This document shows positions 36,278 through 43,670 of a stretch of 64,000 bases of DNA, piece after piece. The DNA is taken from contig JACJZV010000004.1 in assembly GCA_020635395.1 (NCBI GenBank), positions 62,001 through 126,000 on the forward strand, in the 5' to 3' direction. The notes beneath the pieces were generated by a model, which saw only the letters and a list, made by a program, of their open reading frames with translations, made no database searches and had not been told where the DNA came from. Position 1 is the stretch's first letter. Each line of letters starts with the position of its first letter. Source of the DNA: Flavobacteriales bacterium (GTDB lineage: Bacteria > Bacteroidota > Bacteroidia > NS11-12g > UBA9320). Position numbers and translations under genes: made by a program.

Positions 36278-37807
36278 ATGAAACATATTGTTACTTTTTG
36301 CCGAATACTCATAGGTTTACTCTTTATCTATGGCGGACTTACCAAACTTGACGACCCAACGGGTTTTCAATACAAATTGGAGGAATATTTCACTGTTTTT
36401 AGTAGTGATGTTGCCCCTACACAAGATTCCATTATCACGGATTTTACTATTGGCGACAAGAAGGAGATCGTTACTACCCTACTAACCCAATTTGACAAAA
36501 ACTTCAGTTTAACCATTACACAAGATGATTGGAAAGAGGATGCTGCGGGACGATTGGCCTCCGAAATTCACGTATATAACGATGGTAATTTAGCTTTTAG
36601 CCATACACTAACCTCATTAGACAGCCAGGTGGCCGCACAAAATCTGACCATAAACAGCAACATTTCCGGCAAAAATATCCTTTCAAAAAAAGTGAGTTTG
36701 GGAATGCCTGCCAGCGAATCGCAGAGTGCTGAAGCTGATGTTCAATCATACATCAAACCAAAAAACGGATTGATGAAATTGTTTGAAAAAATGCATAAAA
36801 ATGCGTTGTATCTATCCATTTTTATGAGCTGGCTTGAAGCCATTTTAGGTTTTGCATTGTTGATTGGTTGGCAACCAAAATTTACCGTTTGGTCACTTAC
36901 TGCACTCATCTTATTTTTCACCTTTTTAACCTATTACTCTTGGACATACAATAAAGTGACAGATTGCGGTTGTTTTGGTGATGCACTAAAAATGACACCC
37001 AAAGAATCCTTCTTTAAGAACCTCATAACCATTGCTTTAATAATTGTTTTAATTGTTTGGAATAAACATATCAAACCCATTTTTTCTAATCCGTTTGGAG
37101 CCAAAATTCTAACAATTCTTACCATTTTATTATTGGGATTTGCGGCCTATTGCAAACATTATCTGCCGGTGGTCGATTTTTTGCATTATGCCGAAGGAAC
37201 CGACCTAAGAAAAGGCATGGAAATTCCGGAAGGCGAACGCAGTGTGCCGCACACCCGCACCGTTTGGCTATACAAAGCCAAAGATGGCAGCGATAAAACA
37301 ATCCATGTAAAATACGACAGCGATACAAAAGTTTTCGACCCTGTCATTGATTATTCAAAATGGATTTTTGTAAAAGTGTTAGAAGAAAACACCATCGAAG
37401 AGGCTTACGAACCGCCCATTCACGACTTTGTTTTTAATGATGCTGACGGAAACGATCACATTGAGGAGTTTTGGACATCGAAAGACAAACTTTTAATTGT
37501 TTCTCCCGACCTTTCAAAAAGTAATGAAAAGGCATTTAAAAAACTACAAGAAATAGCCAAGGCTTGGAAAAAAAGCGGCAAAGAAGTTTGGGCATTGGCG
37601 GCAGCCACCAAAGAAGAGGCCGATGCCTTTAGGCACGAGTTGCAGCTATCAGACATTCAATTTTATTATGGCGACAAAACCAATATTAAATCCATTATTC
37701 GGTCAAACCCGGGCCTTTTGCTCATTGGCGATACGTCGGTGGTGGTAAAGGTTTGGCCATCTACACGACTTCCATCGGCAGAAAAGCTACTTAAAATGGC
37801 CGAATGA
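36278..37807 (+). CDS. BT_3928-type DoxX-family membrane protein
   Basis: A 509-residue integral membrane protein. The N-terminus (CRILIGLLFIYGGLTKLDDP) is the DoxX/MauE-type start, with further helices LEAILGFALLIGWQ, WSLTALILFFTFLTYYSW with TDCGCFGDALKMTP (the MauE-like Cys motif near residue 229), NLITIALIIVLIVWN and ILTILTILLLGFAAYCKHYL. The last 200 residues are soluble; KDKLLIVSPDLSKSNEKAFK and NPGLLLIGDTSVVVKVWPST look like a thioredoxin-like fold without a CxxC. Such proteins may pass electrons or disulfides in the membrane; the exact role is unknown. Overlaps the permease gene by 4 bp. Confidence 0.8.
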   Translation: MKHIVTFCRILIGLLFIYGGLTKLDDPTGFQYKLEEYFTVFSSDVAPTQDSIITDFTIGDKKEIVTTLLTQFDKNFSLTITQDDWKEDAAGRLASEIHVYNDGNLAFSHTLTSLDSQVAAQNLTINSNISGKNILSKKVSLGMPASESQSAEADVQSYIKPKNGLMKLFEKMHKNALYLSIFMSWLEAILGFALLIGWQPKFTVWSLTALILFFTFLTYYSWTYNKVTDCGCFGDALKMTPKESFFKNLITIALIIVLIVWNKHIKPIFSNPFGAKILTILTILLLGFAAYCKHYLPVVDFLHYAEGTDLRKGMEIPEGERSVPHTRTVWLYKAKDGSDKTIHVKYDSDTKVFDPVIDYSKWIFVKVLEENTIEEAYEPPIHDFVFNDADGNDHIEEFWTSKDKLLIVSPDLSKSNEKAFKKLQEIAKAWKKSGKEVWALAAATKEEADAFRHELQLSDIQFYYGDKTNIKSIIRSNPGLLLIGDTSVVVKVWPSTRLPSAEKLLKMAE

Positions 37808-38850
37808 TAGGATTTATAGCAAAAAAACTGGGCTATGCACTACTCATTTTGTTTAGTGTGGCTACCGTTGTTTTTTGGCTCTTCAGTTTTTCCTTTCCCA
37901 ATCCGGAAGATATTTTGGTGACCGACCGAACGGATGAATCTACGCTCAATGCCATAAAAAAAGAGTTAAAATTAGACGAAAGTCTATCCAATCAATACAT
38001 TTCATTTATCAATGATTTATCGCCTTTGTCGATATACAAAACCGATGCGGCCATACCCTCGGGCATATCACTTTTCCATTTTTCCGACAAAAAGGTTATG
38101 CTTAAATTGCCCTATTTGCGTAGAAGTTTTCAAAATGGTTTACCCATTTCGCAGCTCATAAAAAGTGCTTTTATCGGCACCTTTATTTTGGCACTGGTAG
38201 CCATGATTTTTGCATCAGTTTTTGGCTTATTTTTTGGTGTTTTATCGAGCATCAATCCCGGCAGTTGGCTCGACAGAAGTTTATTGTTTATAAGCACGCT
38301 GGGCATTTCTGTTCCTTCATTTTTCTCGGCCATTTTATTCAGTTGGCTGTTTGGCTATGTTTTGCACAACATTACCGGATTGGAGGTAACAGGCAGTTTG
38401 TTTGAAATAGACCCATTTGACGGTAAAAAATTGGCACTAAAAAACATCATTCTTCCGGCATTGGCATTGGGCATAAGACCGTTGGCCATTATTACACAAC
38501 TCAGCCGAAACAGCATGTTAGATGCTTTAGGCAAAGACTACATACGTACCGCCAAAAGCAAAGGGCTGAGCAACAAAACCATTTACTTTAAACACGCCTT
38601 AAAAAGTGCATTAAACCCAGTGATAACCTCCATATCCGGATGGTTTGCATCTCTATTGGCAGGTGCTTTTTTTGTAGAATTTATATTTAGCTGGAAAGGT
38701 TTGGGAAGCCTCACCATTCATGCACTCGAAACCAGCGACTTGCCCGTTGTCATGGGGTGTATTGTTTTTATTGCAGCTCTTTTCGTTTTTATTAATATGC
38801 TGGTGGACATAGCCTACACCATGCTCGACCCAAGAGTTGGCATCGAATGA
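37804..38850 (+). CDS. DppB/OppB-type ABC transporter permease
   Basis: A 348-residue inner-membrane permease of the dipeptide/oligopeptide uptake family. Helices include LGYALLILFSVATVVFWLFSFSF, FIGTFILALVAMIFASVFGLFFG and LLFISTLGISVPSFFSAILFSWL. The ATPase-docking EAA-like loop is AKSKGLSNKTIYFKHALKSA near residues 252-271, and the last helix precedes YTMLDPRVGIE, the standard end of this family. The partner permease, ATPases and binding protein are not in the window, so the substrate is unknown. It overlaps both neighbours by 4 bp (ATGA). Confidence 0.88.
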   Translation: MIGFIAKKLGYALLILFSVATVVFWLFSFSFPNPEDILVTDRTDESTLNAIKKELKLDESLSNQYISFINDLSPLSIYKTDAAIPSGISLFHFSDKKVMLKLPYLRRSFQNGLPISQLIKSAFIGTFILALVAMIFASVFGLFFGVLSSINPGSWLDRSLLFISTLGISVPSFFSAILFSWLFGYVLHNITGLEVTGSLFEIDPFDGKKLALKNIILPALALGIRPLAIITQLSRNSMLDALGKDYIRTAKSKGLSNKTIYFKHALKSALNPVITSISGWFASLLAGAFFVEFIFSWKGLGSLTIHALETSDLPVVMGCIVFIAALFVFINMLVDIAYTMLDPRVGIE

Positions 38851-39392
38851 AAAACATTTTTTTTATAGGATTGCCGGGGGTAGGCAAAAGTTTTTGGGCA
38901 AAAAAAATTGCCGATTGGTATGGTGTAAACTTCGCCGATTTAGATACAGAAATTGAACTACGATTGGGGCGACCCATTTTCAATCTGTTTGAAACCCAGG
39001 GCGAACATATCTTTCGGGAAATAGAAAAAGACATACTCATAGAATTTGCTCAAAAATCAAATGTGGTAATTTCGGTTGGTGGCGGCACTCCATGCTATTT
39101 TGAGAACTTATCAGTTATGAAACAGAACGGCGTATGTGTTTATATAAAAGACCATATCGAGAGCATTGGCAATCGCTTGTTTCTTGACAAAACAAATAGA
39201 CCGCTCTTTAAAGACTGCCAAACGGTGCCCAAAATTGTCCTAAAACTGCATGAACTGCACTTGAAACGACATCCCATTTATAGCCAAAGTCACGTTATTA
39301 TTGACGTTGAAAGCCTTCAAAAGCCGCATTTATTCACAAAACGTCTTGAATTATTCACAAAACCCGACTTTTGGTTGAATGAAGCGAAGTAA
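38847..39392 (+). CDS. aroK: Shikimate kinase
   Basis: Phosphorylates shikimate in aromatic amino-acid synthesis. The 181-residue protein has Walker A GLPGVGKS at residues 8-15, the shikimate/Mg site DLDTEIE near 32-38, FREIEKD near 57-63 with the conserved Arg, and VGGGTPCYF near 76-84. The lid has RLFLDKTNRPLF. The C-terminal region is a little longer than in E. coli enzymes. Starts inside the stop of the permease gene (ATGA). Confidence 0.93.
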   Translation: MKNIFFIGLPGVGKSFWAKKIADWYGVNFADLDTEIELRLGRPIFNLFETQGEHIFREIEKDILIEFAQKSNVVISVGGGTPCYFENLSVMKQNGVCVYIKDHIESIGNRLFLDKTNRPLFKDCQTVPKIVLKLHELHLKRHPIYSQSHVIIDVESLQKPHLFTKRLELFTKPDFWLNEAK

Positions 39393-39418
39393 ATATTTAA
39401 AATTGCTCGACAAAAATT

Positions 39419-39448
39419 GGCAAACCCCTTATCATTAAAGGGATTGCC
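39419..39448 (+). promoter_or_regulatory. Imperfect hairpin between aroK and the HU gene
   Basis: Arms GGCAAACCCCTT (39419-39430) and AAAGGGATTGCC (39437-39448) with a 6-base loop pair in 10 of 12 positions. There is no T-run after it, so it is not a standard terminator; it may be an element in the HU gene leader or a weak 3' end for the aroK transcript. Confidence 0.4.
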
Positions 39449-39498
39449 GATGATTGAAGTTTAGTTTTTAATATTAATAATTTAATTTTCTATTACAC

Positions 39499-39771
39499 AT
39501 GAACAAGTCGGAGTTAATCTCTCAAATGGCAGGTGATGCAGGAATCACAAAAGCACAAGCACAAACTGCTTTAAATTCTTTTCTTGATGCTTCATCAGGT
39601 GCGTTGAAAAAAGGTGACAAGGTTATCTTGGTAGGTTTTGGAACTTTCTCAGTATCTAAAAGAGCTGCAAGAACAGGTAGAAACCCACAAACCGGAAAAG
39701 AAATTAAAATTGCCGCTAAAAAAGTGGTTAAATTTAAAGCCGGTTCTGAGCTATCAGGAAAAGTAAACTAA
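39499..39771 (+). CDS. HU-family DNA-binding protein
   Basis: A 90-residue histone-like protein that bends and compacts DNA as a dimer. MNKSELISQMAGDAGITKAQAQTAL starts the helical part, KGDKVILVGFGTFSVSKRAARTGRNPQTG is the beta-arm with the conserved R-x-x-R-x-G-R-N-P-x-T-G, and KVVKFKAGSELSGKVN ends it. The length and the GRNPQTG arm tip fit canonical HU. It has its own leader, a strong terminator and no co-transcribed neighbour. Confidence 0.96.
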   Translation: MNKSELISQMAGDAGITKAQAQTALNSFLDASSGALKKGDKVILVGFGTFSVSKRAARTGRNPQTGKEIKIAAKKVVKFKAGSELSGKVN

Positions 39772-39787
39772 GAAATTTCTTTTCGAA

Positions 39788-39818
39788 GAAAAAACCCGGC
39801 CAATGGTCGGGTTTTTTT
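39788..39818 (+). terminator. Intrinsic terminator after the HU gene
   Basis: ACCCGGCC (39794-39801), loop AAT, GGTCGGGT (39805-39812), eight pairs with one G-T, then a T-run to 39818, preceded by an A-run. It may also serve the convergent barrel gene. Confidence 0.85.
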
Positions 39819-39839
39819 ATGTTTTGCAAAAAATAATTT

Positions 39840-40418
39840 TTAATCTTTAGGTTTAAAATAACCTACATATAAGGTAAATAATTGGTTGTATGCAGGGTCT
39901 CCACTTCCTTTGTTCCAACGAGTGACGGCGGCATACGAGTTGGCACCGACCTGAAAATTATTGAACCGATAGCCCACTCCGAGGTTTACACCGAAGTCGG
40001 TACTATTCATGTCATCTCCCGCTTTAATGTCAACAGATGTACTTCCAGACTTCAGTTTCCCTCCTAGGCTAAACGACATAGTGGGTCCGTAATTAATAAA
40101 AAAGCCATTTGCCTTGTCGCCAAAATTAAATTTATAATTAAGTGGCAGGTCAATATAATTGAATCTAACAAAGGCATTGTTGGAATTATTGATTGAGTAG
40201 CCTTTTTGAGAAAAATAAAGCCCCGTTGACCAATGTTCTGTCTGGTAAGAAGGGCCAATAAACACCCCATTTAATCGGGTAATATCACTCGATTTATTCT
40301 TTACAAAAATGGAACCCGAATTGCCCCCTAAAACCACGCCCAAGCCCTGAGCCGAAACGGTTAAACTTCCAGTGGCAACAATGGCCAACAACAGCATTTT
40401 CTTTTTAAAATTTTTCAT
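39840..40418 (-). CDS. Outer-membrane beta-barrel protein (PorT/OmpW-like size)
   Basis: A 192-residue protein with a signal peptide (MKNFKKKMLLLAIVATGSLTVSAQ) and alternating strands, e.g. HWSTGLYFSQKGYSINNSNN, AFVRFNYIDLPLNYKFNFGD, GFFINYGPTMSFSLGG and NFQVGANSYAAVTRWN, ending QLFTLYVGYFKPKD with a terminal aromatic pattern suitable for BAM-dependent insertion. It looks like an eight-stranded barrel of the 'outer membrane beta-barrel domain' group used by many Bacteroidota. Its role is unknown. Confidence 0.78.
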   Translation of the reverse strand: MKNFKKKMLLLAIVATGSLTVSAQGLGVVLGGNSGSIFVKNKSSDITRLNGVFIGPSYQTEHWSTGLYFSQKGYSINNSNNAFVRFNYIDLPLNYKFNFGDKANGFFINYGPTMSFSLGGKLKSGSTSVDIKAGDDMNSTDFGVNLGVGYRFNNFQVGANSYAAVTRWNKGSGDPAYNQLFTLYVGYFKPKD

Positions 40419-40488
40419 ATTTACAACATCTTTTAAAATTCAAAATTAGTTCAATTTGTTATGTAATAGATAGATATACAATACTTTA

Positions 40489-40496
40489 CAAAAGTA
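40489..40496 (-). promoter_or_regulatory. Putative -7 box TACTTTTG for the beta-barrel gene
   Basis: Minus-strand TACTTTTG fits TAnnTTTG and is 71 bp upstream of the start at 40418, giving a leader of about 65 nt. Confidence 0.35.
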
Positions 40497-41182
40497 TGAT
40501 AATTAAATCCCTGCTGCTGATTGCCGCTTAATTAAAAAAATTGGGTTGATAAATAGAAATAGCCACATTTCACAATGGCTCATTTCATACAATATATTTC
40601 AGTGTACGCTACAGTTTTGGATGTAAAATCTAAGCGACTTTTTGTTCATTTTGAATTATTGCTCGTTAAAATATTTTCGAATATAAAAATTAATAAGACA
40701 GTTATCAATTGAAATTGTTATTTCGTAAGATGTGTCCGTCAACCAAATTATGCAGATATTATGTTTGTTTTCAGTTGTATGAAATTGAGGAATATGAAAA
40801 TGGATACTTTACCAGATGAATATCACTATATTAACCTTTACCACTTTGGATACATTGAATTTATATGTCCGAGGTGATAGGATGGCTATTTTTTGTAAGT
40901 GAAGAAATTGCTTCTATCAGCTCGAGAAGTTCTTTGAATAAAGTAGTTGATTATTAATGGATTTATTACAGTAATGAAAAATCAACATACGTTTTGTAAA
41001 GAAATGTATATGTCAGATTCTTAGAAAATAAGATTTTAAGGTTTGTGTATTGGTAAATAATGAACACTGTGAAAAGATAAGATTAAATAAGAGATAGCGA
41101 AATTCCGAAAACGCTTAATCAAGGTAGGGCCGGGAAACTGAAAACGGGATAGAGTAAGTCATTAGTCTAATTATTAATTATT
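40497..41182. other. Long AT-rich non-coding stretch before the RiPP locus
   Basis: About 690 bp, together with the barrel-gene leader about 760 bp, with no convincing gene. It holds a TAnnTTTG match on the plus strand (TATGTTTG, 40760-40767) and, 26 bp after it, a 27-codon ORF (40794-40877). That distance would suit a promoter with a short leader peptide, but either match can arise by chance in such AT-rich DNA. I see no clear promoter nearer the first precursor gene at 41183. No tRNA, repeat array or broken gene could be recognised. Confidence 0.5.
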
Positions 41183-41371
41183 ATGAGTGACAAATTAATG
41201 GAGTCTTTTAAAGACTTTGAGCTTTCAAACGAGATGCAAAATCAAAATGTAACAGGAGGAATTAGTCATCAGGGCGGGGTTACATTTGGTGATGACAGCA
41301 CAGGGGCGGTAACTGACATTGGCAATTGGTCAATCAGTTGGCATACGGATCTGGATGAATGCCAGGATTGA
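41183..41371 (+). CDS. RiPP precursor peptide 1 (grasp-with-spasm system, VTGG leader)
   Basis: A 62-residue peptide. Residues 1-26 form a leader ending NVTGG, the double-glycine site that C39 peptidase exporters cut. The predicted 36-residue core (ISHQGGVTFG to DLDECQD) holds eight Ser/Thr and seven Asp/Glu but one Cys, and is Gly- and Trp-containing. That composition suits ester or amide links between Ser/Thr/Lys and Asp/Glu side chains, made by ATP-grasp ligases (graspetide chemistry). The gene stands directly before the ligase gene with a hairpin between. What is inferred: that this peptide is the substrate of the next genes. It is too short for a database-independent family call, but the leader matches the second precursor. 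Confidence 0.75.
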   Translation: MSDKLMESFKDFELSNEMQNQNVTGGISHQGGVTFGDDSTGAVTDIGNWSISWHTDLDECQD

Positions 41372-41390
41372 CCCAGTATCACTTCCAATG

Positions 41391-41419
41391 AAAACTTGTC
41401 TCTTACGAGACAAGTTTTT
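41391..41419 (+). terminator. Hairpin between precursor 1 and the ATP-grasp gene (attenuator candidate)
   Basis: A perfect 12-bp stem, AAAACTTGTCTC (41391-41402) and GAGACAAGTTTT (41407-41418), loop TTAC, followed by one more T. It starts 20 bp after the precursor stop and ends 50 bp before the ATP-grasp start. Partial termination or RNA stabilisation here would yield more precursor than enzyme mRNA, as in several other peptide loci. The T-run is short, so termination would likely be incomplete. Confidence 0.7.
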
Positions 41420-41469
41420 CAACATCCATTGGTTAATTATATGATTGTTTTTTTTAACGAGTATCACAA

Positions 41470-42429
41470 ATGAAAGTTGTCATTTTTTCATCGGATTATG
41501 AAAAATCTACTAATCAGGTTATTGACTGGTTGGCAAATTATCATATTGATACAATTAGATTGAATTGTTATGATGATTTTTTCAAACTGTTTGGCGGTAT
41601 AACCTTGAATGAAGAAGGGATTAGAATTAAGAATGAAACGGAAGAATTTGTAGGAATTTGGTATAGAAGGCAAGGAGTGACTTATGTTTCGAGCGAACTA
41701 AATTCTTCCGATATATCTTATCAGGTTAAACGGCATTTAAAAGAAGAACTAGATACATTATTTCAATTCTGTTTCGACCAACTTTCACTTTACTCAAAGA
41801 AAAAACTTGGCTCGACAAAAGGCAGCAGACTAAATAAATTGAACGTATTATTGGCTGCAAAAAAGGTCGGTTTATTGTTTCCGAAGACCATGATCACAAT
41901 GAATAAGAGATTATTATCACCGTTTTTAGCCGAGGAAAATGAACTAATTACAAAACCCATTTCTGAGGCAGCTCATTTCACTGGAAAAAACAAGCAACCT
42001 TATGCCATTTATACCGAAAAATATACTCATAACATGAATGAAACAAATACACCAAATTTTTTTCCTTCTCTTTTTCAAAAAAATATTAAAAAGGAGTACG
42101 AGATAAGGACATATTATATGAAAGGTAATTGCTATTCCATGGCCATTTTCTCACAGCAATCCGAAATGTCGAAAACAGACTTTAGAGTATATGATACTGA
42201 AAGCCAGGTTAGATATGTTCCATACATTCTACCTGAAAATATTGAAAAAAAAGTATTCGCGTTAATGAGTCTCTTGGAATTGGATGAAGGATCTCTTGAT
42301 TTTATCAAAACAGTGGATGGGAAAATAGTTTTTCTCGAAGTCAATCCTGCCGGTCAATTTGGCATGGTAAGCCGACCATGTAATTACTATCTTGAAGAAA
42401 AAATTGCAAGGTATTTTGCTCAACCTTAA
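41470..42429 (+). CDS. ATP-grasp peptide ligase 1 (GRASP of grasp-with-spasm system)
   Basis: Predicted to form omega-ester or omega-amide crosslinks in the precursor core, using ATP to activate Asp/Glu side chains. The 319-residue protein starts with a pre-ATP-grasp-like domain (VVIFSSDYEKSTNQVIDWLA) related to MvdC/MvdD-type ligases. The ATP-grasp part includes KKEYEIRTYYMKGNCYSMAI near residues 213-232, LDFIKTVDGKIVFLEVNPAG near 277-296 with E290 and N292 as expected metal ligands, then QFGMVSRPCNYYLEE, a signature of this subfamily. The start at 41470 has no strong competitor. Its downstream neighbours (small protein X1, SPASM protein, C39 exporter) define the system. Substrate choice between the two precursors is not shown. 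Confidence 0.88.
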   Translation: MKVVIFSSDYEKSTNQVIDWLANYHIDTIRLNCYDDFFKLFGGITLNEEGIRIKNETEEFVGIWYRRQGVTYVSSELNSSDISYQVKRHLKEELDTLFQFCFDQLSLYSKKKLGSTKGSRLNKLNVLLAAKKVGLLFPKTMITMNKRLLSPFLAEENELITKPISEAAHFTGKNKQPYAIYTEKYTHNMNETNTPNFFPSLFQKNIKKEYEIRTYYMKGNCYSMAIFSQQSEMSKTDFRVYDTESQVRYVPYILPENIEKKVFALMSLLELDEGSLDFIKTVDGKIVFLEVNPAGQFGMVSRPCNYYLEEKIARYFAQP

Positions 42430-42439
42430 AATATTGACA

Positions 42440-42628
42440 ATGGGAGTAAATAACGAATCACAACTTTTTGAAGAAAACCTAAGGGGATTATTGCCTGTAA
42501 ATTATTTTAAATTAAAAAAGCCTCCAATTATTAGTATGGGTAAGATTTGTTTAGCCAATAGCACTTTTCACAACGAAAACAGCTTCACTGTAGGCAATAC
42601 CTATAAACCTATTTCAAATGTAATATAG
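42440..42628 (+). CDS. Small protein X1 of the RiPP locus, function unknown
   Basis: A 62-residue protein starting at the ATG at 42440, 10 bp after the ligase gene; an in-frame ATG at 42392 would overlap the ligase and is less likely. It has no signal peptide, membrane helix or double-glycine leader. Its C-terminal half (NYFKLKKPP, then STFHNENSFTVGNTYKP) aligns with that of X2 in the second cassette through NY-x-K and F-H-x5-T-[VI]-G-x2-Y-K-P. Its place between ligase and SPASM genes in both cassettes shows it belongs to the system. It could be a scaffold, a peptide-binding partner or a second substrate. I do not recognise the family. Confidence 0.75.
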   Translation: MGVNNESQLFEENLRGLLPVNYFKLKKPPIISMGKICLANSTFHNENSFTVGNTYKPISNVI

Positions 42629-42632
42629 CTGT

Positions 42633-43670
42633 ATGATAGATAAAACGCACTTCAAATTTTTTGCATCCTGTATACCTGTAAAAGGGTATAAAGAATCAGT
42701 AATATTGGATATTGAGAGGGGTAATATTTTTCCAATTCCTAATCTGCTATTTGATGTTCTAGAAAAAAATAAAGTATTAACTATTGACGACTTAAAGGCA
42801 CATTACAATGGAGAATGGAACAAAGGTATTGATCATTACTTTGACTACTTTAATGAGAAGAATATTGGTTTTTTTACCAATGAACCCTCTTCCTTTCCCG
42901 ATTTATCCCCAACATGGAAGAACCCGCTTAAAATAATTAATGCAATTATTGAGTATTCTATGACATCTGATTATTCACTCAAAGAGGTAATCCAACAATT
43001 GAGTGCCATTGGTTGCGAGGCAATTCAAATTAGATTGTTTCACCATTTAGAGGTTGCCGTTTTATTAAATGAACTAGAGGCTATTAAAAATTCAAGAATT
43101 AGGTATTGTGAATTGTTTGTTCCCTATACAGATAACCTCAACAGAGTAGACTTATATAAGATCCGAGATTTTGACGCAAGAGTAGCTAAAATAATAATCC
43201 ATTCATCTCCTTGGAACAAATGTCTTAAACATAAAAAAAGATACTATAATGATATATTCTATTTTAGCCAGAAGGTAATAGATCAAACCTATGTTGAACA
43301 ATATTCTATTCAGAATATGGTAGCCAATGTGTATTCATATACTGAGGCTTTCTCTCATAATCTTGGACTAAACAGAAAAGTTTCAATAGCCCGAAATGGA
43401 GATATAAAGAACTACCCCACACATAAATCATGCTTTGGAAACGTAATACAGGACAGAATCGAAGATATTATTGAAAAAGAGAGCTTTAAGAAAAAGTGGT
43501 ATGTTTCGAACGATAATATTGAAAAATGCAGAGACTGTCAGTATAGATATGCTTGTGTGAGTAACAGTGATATTGAAGAAACAGACGGGAGGTATTACAA
43601 AAAAGAACTATGCAACTTTGACCCCTATATGAATGAATGGAACTTGGATTCAAATTACCAGTCAAAATGA
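42633..43670 (+). CDS. SPASM-domain peptide maturase 1, lacking a radical-SAM motif
   Basis: A 345-residue protein of the SPASM half of the system. The C-terminus has the SPASM cysteines: C267 (in HKSCFGN), C299-x2-C302-x5-C308 (KCRDCQYRYAC) and C327 (LCNFDPY). A search through the N-terminal half for CxxxCxxC finds none, so it should not bind the radical SAM cluster; it looks like a 'pseudo-rSAM' that keeps an auxiliary Fe-S site. A central region retains TIM-barrel-like strands (IGCEAIQIRLFHHLE, RIRYCELFVPYTDN). It may bind the precursor or help the ligase. Four bases of its end overlap the exporter start (ATGA). Confidence 0.85.
   Translation: MIDKTHFKFFASCIPVKGYKESVILDIERGNIFPIPNLLFDVLEKNKVLTIDDLKAHYNGEWNKGIDHYFDYFNEKNIGFFTNEPSSFPDLSPTWKNPLKIINAIIEYSMTSDYSLKEVIQQLSAIGCEAIQIRLFHHLEVAVLLNELEAIKNSRIRYCELFVPYTDNLNRVDLYKIRDFDARVAKIIIHSSPWNKCLKHKKRYYNDIFYFSQKVIDQTYVEQYSIQNMVANVYSYTEAFSHNLGLNRKVSIARNGDIKNYPTHKSCFGNVIQDRIEDIIEKESFKKKWYVSNDNIEKCRDCQYRYACVSNSDIEETDGRYYKKELCNFDPYMNEWNLDSNYQSK

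Noticed and set aside
35671..36351. Long open frame (226 codons) on the plus strand across folP
   Set aside because: It is antisense to folP, whose protein has all family motifs; its translation shows no recognisable family and reflects codon bias of folP.
42440..42628. X1 as a third precursor peptide
   Set aside because: It has no double-glycine leader and no Ser/Thr-Asp/Glu-rich tail, and its motif is shared with X2, whose cassette has its own precursor. Not excluded, but not the best reading.
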